Shown: positions 60,520 through 64,000 of the stretch, piece after piece
Numbering within the stretch: the stretch's first letter is position 1
Layout: each line of letters starts with the position of its first letter
Assembly (NCBI RefSeq): GCF_000688475.1
Contig: NZ_JIAN01000005.1
Span: 1,116,001-1,180,000, forward strand
DNA: 64,000 nucleotides
Source of the DNA: Cellulomonas sp. URHE0023
GTDB lineage: Bacteria; Actinomycetota; Actinomycetes; Actinomycetales; Cellulomonadaceae
Direction: 5' to 3'
Position numbers and translations under genes: made by a program
The notes under the pieces: generated by a model
Database searches by the model: none
What the model saw: the letters and a program-made list of their open reading frames with translations, nothing else
What the model was told of the DNA's origin: nothing

Positions 60520-62991
60520 TCAGCCGAGCGGCAGGCTCGCCCGGACGTCGCCGAGGCCGCGTGCGACGAGCAGGCGTCCGCCGTCGGCGATCCGCGACCA
60601 CTGCGCCGACGCGGTGTCCCACGCCCGCCACAGCCGGGGGTCGGTGGTGACCCGCACGCTCGCGGAGCCACCCGCCGGGACCTCGACCGCCGCCCAGCCC
60701 ACGAGCCGGACCGGCTCGTCCGCCTCCGCGGGCTCCAGGTAGACCTGGACGACCTCGCGGCTGTCGCGGCCCCCGGTGTTCGCCACCGTCACCGACACGA
60801 CCGGCGAGGGCCCAGCGAGGGACACGGTCGCGTCCGTGTACTCCCAGGTGCCGTACCCGAGCCCGTGACCGAGCCAGAACGCCGGTTCCGGAGCCTGACC
60901 GGCCCAGTGCCCGCGGTACCCGATGAACGTGCCCTCGGTGTACTCGACCTTGCCGTCCACCGGAGTCACCGACCACGCCGGGGCCGCGCCCTCCTCCGCC
61001 GGGAACGTCGTGACCAGTCGACCCGTGGGCTCGAGGTCGCCGAGCAGCGTCGCGGCCACCGCGTGACCGCCTTCCTGTCCCGGCAGCCCGGCCCACAGGA
61101 CGGCGTCGACCTCGTCGAGCCACGGCATGAGCACGGGCGTCGCCGCGTTGACGACGACGACCGTCTTGCGGGCTGCGGCCGCCACGGCGCTGACGAGGGC
61201 GTCCTGCTGGCCCGGCAGACGGATCGTCGACTTGTCGACCGACTCGGTCTCCTGCTCCTCCGTGAGCCCGACGACCACGACCGCGACCTCCGCGCGGGAG
61301 GCCGCCTCGACCGCCGCGGCGATGGTCTCGTCGTGCGCCCGGGGAGCCGGGCGTGCCACCAGCCCGAACAGCCCGACGCCGCCGAACGGCTCGGCCTCGG
61401 CGTCGAGCTCGCTGACGTCCTCGACGACCTCCGTGCGGGTCGGCGGGCGCAGCATGGCTACCCCGTCGACGATGTCGTCGCCGGTGACGTCGACCGTGCT
61501 CGTCTCGACGGGCGGAGCGAGCAGCTCCTCGCCGAACCCGGCACCCGACGTGCGCAGGTCGTAGCTCAGCGACGAGTCGCCGATGCGCAGGTCCCACGTG
61601 CCGGGGCCGATCACCCCGACCTCGACCGGACCCTCCGCAGCCACGCGGGCGCGGAACCGGACGCGCGCGACGGGCTGGTCGAAGTCGTCGTCGAACCCGA
61701 CGACGACGGTGGCCGGGGCGTCGTGCTGCTCGTCCAGCACCGTCCCGTCGGCGGCCAGGAGCGTGAGGTGCACGCCGGGCCGGCCGGTGTCCGGGTCGAG
61801 CACGAAGCCGGGCCGCGCGGGGACGGGTCGCGTGCGGACCTCCACGCCGTCGACCACCTCGACGTCGTCCCCCAGCAGCGCCGTGAGTCCCTCGGCGACG
61901 CTCACCTGGTAGGGCGGGTTGACCTGGGCCGAGCCGCCACCCATGTCGATCGTCTCCAGGGCGTGCCGCCCGATGAGAGCGACGGACGTGCCGCGCGAGA
62001 GCGGGAGCGTCTCCTGCGCGTTGGTCAGCACGGTGATCCCGGCAGCGGCCAGCCGGGTCAGCTGCTCGCGGCGGACCGCGCTGTCGGGTGCCGGCAGGTC
62101 GGCCGGGAACTCCCGCAGCTCACCGAGTGCACCCACGCGGTCGGCCAGGACGAGGAGCCGGCGCAGGTGGTCGTCGATGACCGACTCGTCCAGCTCGCCG
62201 GCGCGGACGGCGGCGACCAGCGTCTCGCCCCAAGGGCCGGCCGGACCGGGCATGACGAGGTCGAGGCCACCGGCGGCTGCCGGTGCCGCGGTCTTGGTCG
62301 CGAACCAGTCGGACATGATCAGGCCGCTGTAGTCCCACTCACCCTTGACGACCTCGTTGATCACGTGGTCGTGCTCCGTGGCGGCCACACCGTTCACGTC
62401 GTTGTACGCGGCCATCATCGACCACGGGTCGGACTCGGCGGTCGCGATCTCGAAGGGCAGGAGGTACAGCTCCCGCAGGGTCTTCTCGTCGACCACGGAG
62501 CTCATCGAGTTCCGGTTCGTCTCGGACTCGTTGGCGACGAGGTGCTTGAGGCAGGCGCCCACGGCGAGGGACTGCAGGCCTCGCACGTAGGCCGCCGCGA
62601 GCTTCCCCGTGAGCAGCGGGTCCTCCGAGTAGGCCTCGAACAGCCGGCCGCCGAGCACCGAGCGGTGCAGGTTGATCGTCGGGCCGAGGACCACGTGGAT
62701 CTCCTGCGCGAGCGCCTCCTCGGCGAGGAGCCGGCCCACCTCGGTGGTGGTCTCCTCGTCCCACGCCGAGGCGAGCAGGGTCGCGTTCGGGAACAGGGCG
62801 ACCGTGCGACCGCCGCTGAACTTCAGGCCACGGACGCCGGTCGGGCCGTCCGACAGGCGGAGCTCGCCCAGCCCGATGGACTCCTCGGGGGCAAGCGTGA
62901 ACGAGGTCGCGCCGGTGAGGAGCCGGACCTTGGTCTCGAGGTCGAGCGAACGGACCAGGGCAGTGGTGTCGATGTCGGTCTGGGTGGTCAT
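60520..62991 (-). CDS. GH3 beta-glycosidase with PA14 insert
   Basis: 823 residues from ATG 62991, overlapping the symporter stop by one base (TGATG). N-terminal GH3 barrel with 'LSDGPTGVRG', 'KHLVANESETNR' and the nucleophile D228 in 'GLIMSDWFATK'. The C-terminal alpha/beta sandwich has 'VAVVVVGLTEEQETE'. A PA14-like insert is at about 395-500, and a fibronectin-III-like end. No signal peptide; works on sugars brought in by the symporter. The layout fits beta-glucosidase; beta-xylosidase is possible. Confidence 0.9.
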   Translation of the reverse strand: MTTQTDIDTTALVRSLDLETKVRLLTGATSFTLAPEESIGLGELRLSDGPTGVRGLKFSGGRTVALFPNATLLASAWDEETTTEVGRLLAEEALAQEIHVVLGPTINLHRSVLGGRLFEAYSEDPLLTGKLAAAYVRGLQSLAVGACLKHLVANESETNRNSMSSVVDEKTLRELYLLPFEIATAESDPWSMMAAYNDVNGVAATEHDHVINEVVKGEWDYSGLIMSDWFATKTAAPAAAGGLDLVMPGPAGPWGETLVAAVRAGELDESVIDDHLRRLLVLADRVGALGELREFPADLPAPDSAVRREQLTRLAAAGITVLTNAQETLPLSRGTSVALIGRHALETIDMGGGSAQVNPPYQVSVAEGLTALLGDDVEVVDGVEVRTRPVPARPGFVLDPDTGRPGVHLTLLAADGTVLDEQHDAPATVVVGFDDDFDQPVARVRFRARVAAEGPVEVGVIGPGTWDLRIGDSSLSYDLRTSGAGFGEELLAPPVETSTVDVTGDDIVDGVAMLRPPTRTEVVEDVSELDAEAEPFGGVGLFGLVARPAPRAHDETIAAAVEAASRAEVAVVVVGLTEEQETESVDKSTIRLPGQQDALVSAVAAAARKTVVVVNAATPVLMPWLDEVDAVLWAGLPGQEGGHAVAATLLGDLEPTGRLVTTFPAEEGAAPAWSVTPVDGKVEYTEGTFIGYRGHWAGQAPEPAFWLGHGLGYGTWEYTDATVSLAGPSPVVSVTVANTGGRDSREVVQVYLEPAEADEPVRLVGWAAVEVPAGGSASVRVTTDPRLWRAWDTASAQWSRIADGGRLLVARGLGDVRASLPLG

Positions 62992-64000
62992 CACTTCACC
63001 TTCTTCACAGGGACGATGGCAAGGGCGCCGAGGAACGTCAGCGCCGCAGCGGTCAGGTAGAGCAGGTCGTAGTTCTTCGCGGCACCGCCGATGAGGAATG
63101 CGCCGAGGAACGGGGCGAGCGACTGCGGGCCGGCGTTGGCGATGTTGAACACGCCCAGGTCCTTGGCCGCGTCGTCCGGGTTGGGCAGGACGCCGATGAC
63201 GAGCGCGAGGTCGACGCCCATGTAGATGCCGTAGGCCGCACCGAGGATCGCCTCGACGACGTAGAAGCCGCCGACTGTGTTGACCTGCGTGAGCATCCCC
63301 AGGCCGATCGCGAACAGGGCGGTCGACGCGAACACGAACACCTTGCGGCGGGCGAGCTTGTCGGACAGGAACCCGGCCAGCTGCCCGATGACCACCAGGA
63401 CGATGGTGTAGATGAGGACGCCGGTGAAGACGGTGGAGGTGGCCTCCTCGTTGGACAGACCCAGCTCGTCCTTCATCCAGAAGAACCGGAACGTCGAGAA
63501 CATGAAGCTGCCGAGGATCAGCAGGAAGCGCGAGATCCACGCCCAGGCGAAGTCCGGGTAGCGGCGGGGGCTGAGCCAGAACGTGTCGAGCCAGGCCTTG
63601 AGGGTCATCGCGGGCGGCCGCTTGGGCAGCACCTGGTCCGGCAGGACCACCGCGTAGACGAGCATCCCGAGGACGCCGATCGCGGCCGGCACCATGAACA
63701 GCGGGATCATCTGCTCGGTGAACAGGCCGGCGATCCAGATGGACGCCAGGACGCCGACGTTCTGCATGACGCCACCGAGGGCGCTGATCTTCGCCGTCTG
63801 GCGGGGCGGCACCTGGTCGGCGATCGTCGCGAGGTAGGCGGCGAAGGCGGCGTTCGCCGCGAGCTGCGCGCAGAACCAGCCGATCAGCAGGGTCGGCACG
63901 TTGTTGCCGACCGCGATGACGAAGAGGAACGCCGCCATGGCCAGCGAACCGCCGACCAACCACGGCCGGCGTCGGCCCCACCGCGACATCGTGCGGTCCG
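62991..64000 (-). CDS. GPH-type sugar:cation symporter, N-terminus beyond the window
   Basis: 336 codons to the window edge; the N-terminal part is missing. The edge reads '..DRTMSRWGRRRPW', the loop 2-3 signature of glycoside-pentoside-hexuronide:cation symporters, and the frame stays open to position 64000. About ten helices follow, with 'FWMKDELGLSNEEA' in a loop. Its stop is coupled to the GH3 start. It should import a glycoside, with H+ or Na+, for cleavage by the GH3 enzyme. Confidence 0.85.
   Translation of the reverse strand, partial: DRTMSRWGRRRPWLVGGSLAMAAFLFVIAVGNNVPTLLIGWFCAQLAANAAFAAYLATIADQVPPRQTAKISALGGVMQNVGVLASIWIAGLFTEQMIPLFMVPAAIGVLGMLVYAVVLPDQVLPKRPPAMTLKAWLDTFWLSPRRYPDFAWAWISRFLLILGSFMFSTFRFFWMKDELGLSNEEATSTVFTGVLIYTIVLVVIGQLAGFLSDKLARRKVFVFASTALFAIGLGMLTQVNTVGGFYVVEAILGAAYGIYMGVDLALVIGVLPNPDDAAKDLGVFNIANAGPQSLAPFLGAFLIGGAAKNYDLLYLTAAALTFLGALAIVPVKKVK

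Noticed and set aside
59465..61597. A 710-codon frame joining part of the GH3 region with the aldo-keto reductase
   Set aside because: The reductase begins at 60436 with its own ribosome site, and a terminator lies between at 60479-60509.
1..64000. Search for tRNA, rRNA, CRISPR arrays, transposases and phage integrases
   Set aside because: None seen by eye on either strand. A tool-based tRNA or repeat scan could still find weak cases.

Overview
The window is chromosomal DNA from a very G+C-rich Actinomycetota; by eye about 70% or more, not computed. Many GTG starts, leaderless or near-leaderless promoters, a HelD-type helicase, an ECF42-type sigma factor with its DGPF partner, and plant or microbial polysaccharide hydrolases (GH120, GH3, GH114) fit a Cellulomonas-like member of the Micrococcales. 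That placement is an inference. I see no rRNA, tRNA, CRISPR array, insertion sequence or prophage gene.

Layout. 1-6.2 kb: a cut-off lipoprotein, two aminoglycoside-phosphotransferase-fold kinases, a DUF1905 protein, an ArsR/SRPBCC pair and a CoA-transferase. 6.4-13.9 kb: small accessory enzymes (FBP zinc finger, three acetyltransferases, one fused to an SRPBCC domain), a peptidoglycan-binding lipoprotein, a pentapeptide-DinB fusion, a TM2 protein and a frameshifted HExxH membrane protein. 14-16.7 kb: DGPF protein plus ECF42 sigma factor with a recognisable promoter, then a secreted GH114 enzyme with a strong terminator. 16.8-23.3 kb: acetyltransferases (one frameshifted), an HxlR regulator divergent from a reductase/metallo-hydrolase pair, a GGDEF protein and a two-domain VOC protein. 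23.3-32.5 kb: a DHA2 drug-efflux MFS whose divergent TetR regulator is reduced to a fragment, then a translationally coupled four-gene ABC/FtsX locus. 32.7-40.7 kb: a GMC oxidoreductase with a four-cysteine cluster, a DapA-like aldolase next to a GH120 beta-xylosidase and a hydrolase, and a third phosphotransferase. 40.7-48.4 kb: a run of regulator/effector modules (XRE with ADH, cupin and acetyltransferase; TetR with MFS; flavin reductase; TetR with LysE exporter). 49-58.9 kb: HelD, lipoprotein, MerR/SDR, exported repeat protein, RDD protein, TetR/hydrolase/SDR. 59-64 kb: aldo-keto reductase, GH3 glycosidase and a sugar:cation symporter cut by the window edge.

How the genes work together. 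Much of the window is made of small regulator-effector pairs facing each other across short intergenic regions, and most of those regions carry a clear inverted repeat: 4871, 19138, 42210, 45668, 47143, 52682 and 56926. This looks like an accessory region for small-molecule and redox stress with carbohydrate-use genes mixed in. The unusual items are the shared operator/start region linking the dead TetR fragment at 24.8 kb with the intact TetR at 47.15 kb, the ABC ATPase with an AbrB-like tail, the SRPBCC-acetyltransferase fusion, two single-base frameshifts, a 53-bp nested palindrome and an isolated 11-bp stem-loop in an otherwise empty 328-bp gap. I did not find a convincing entirely new multi-gene system.
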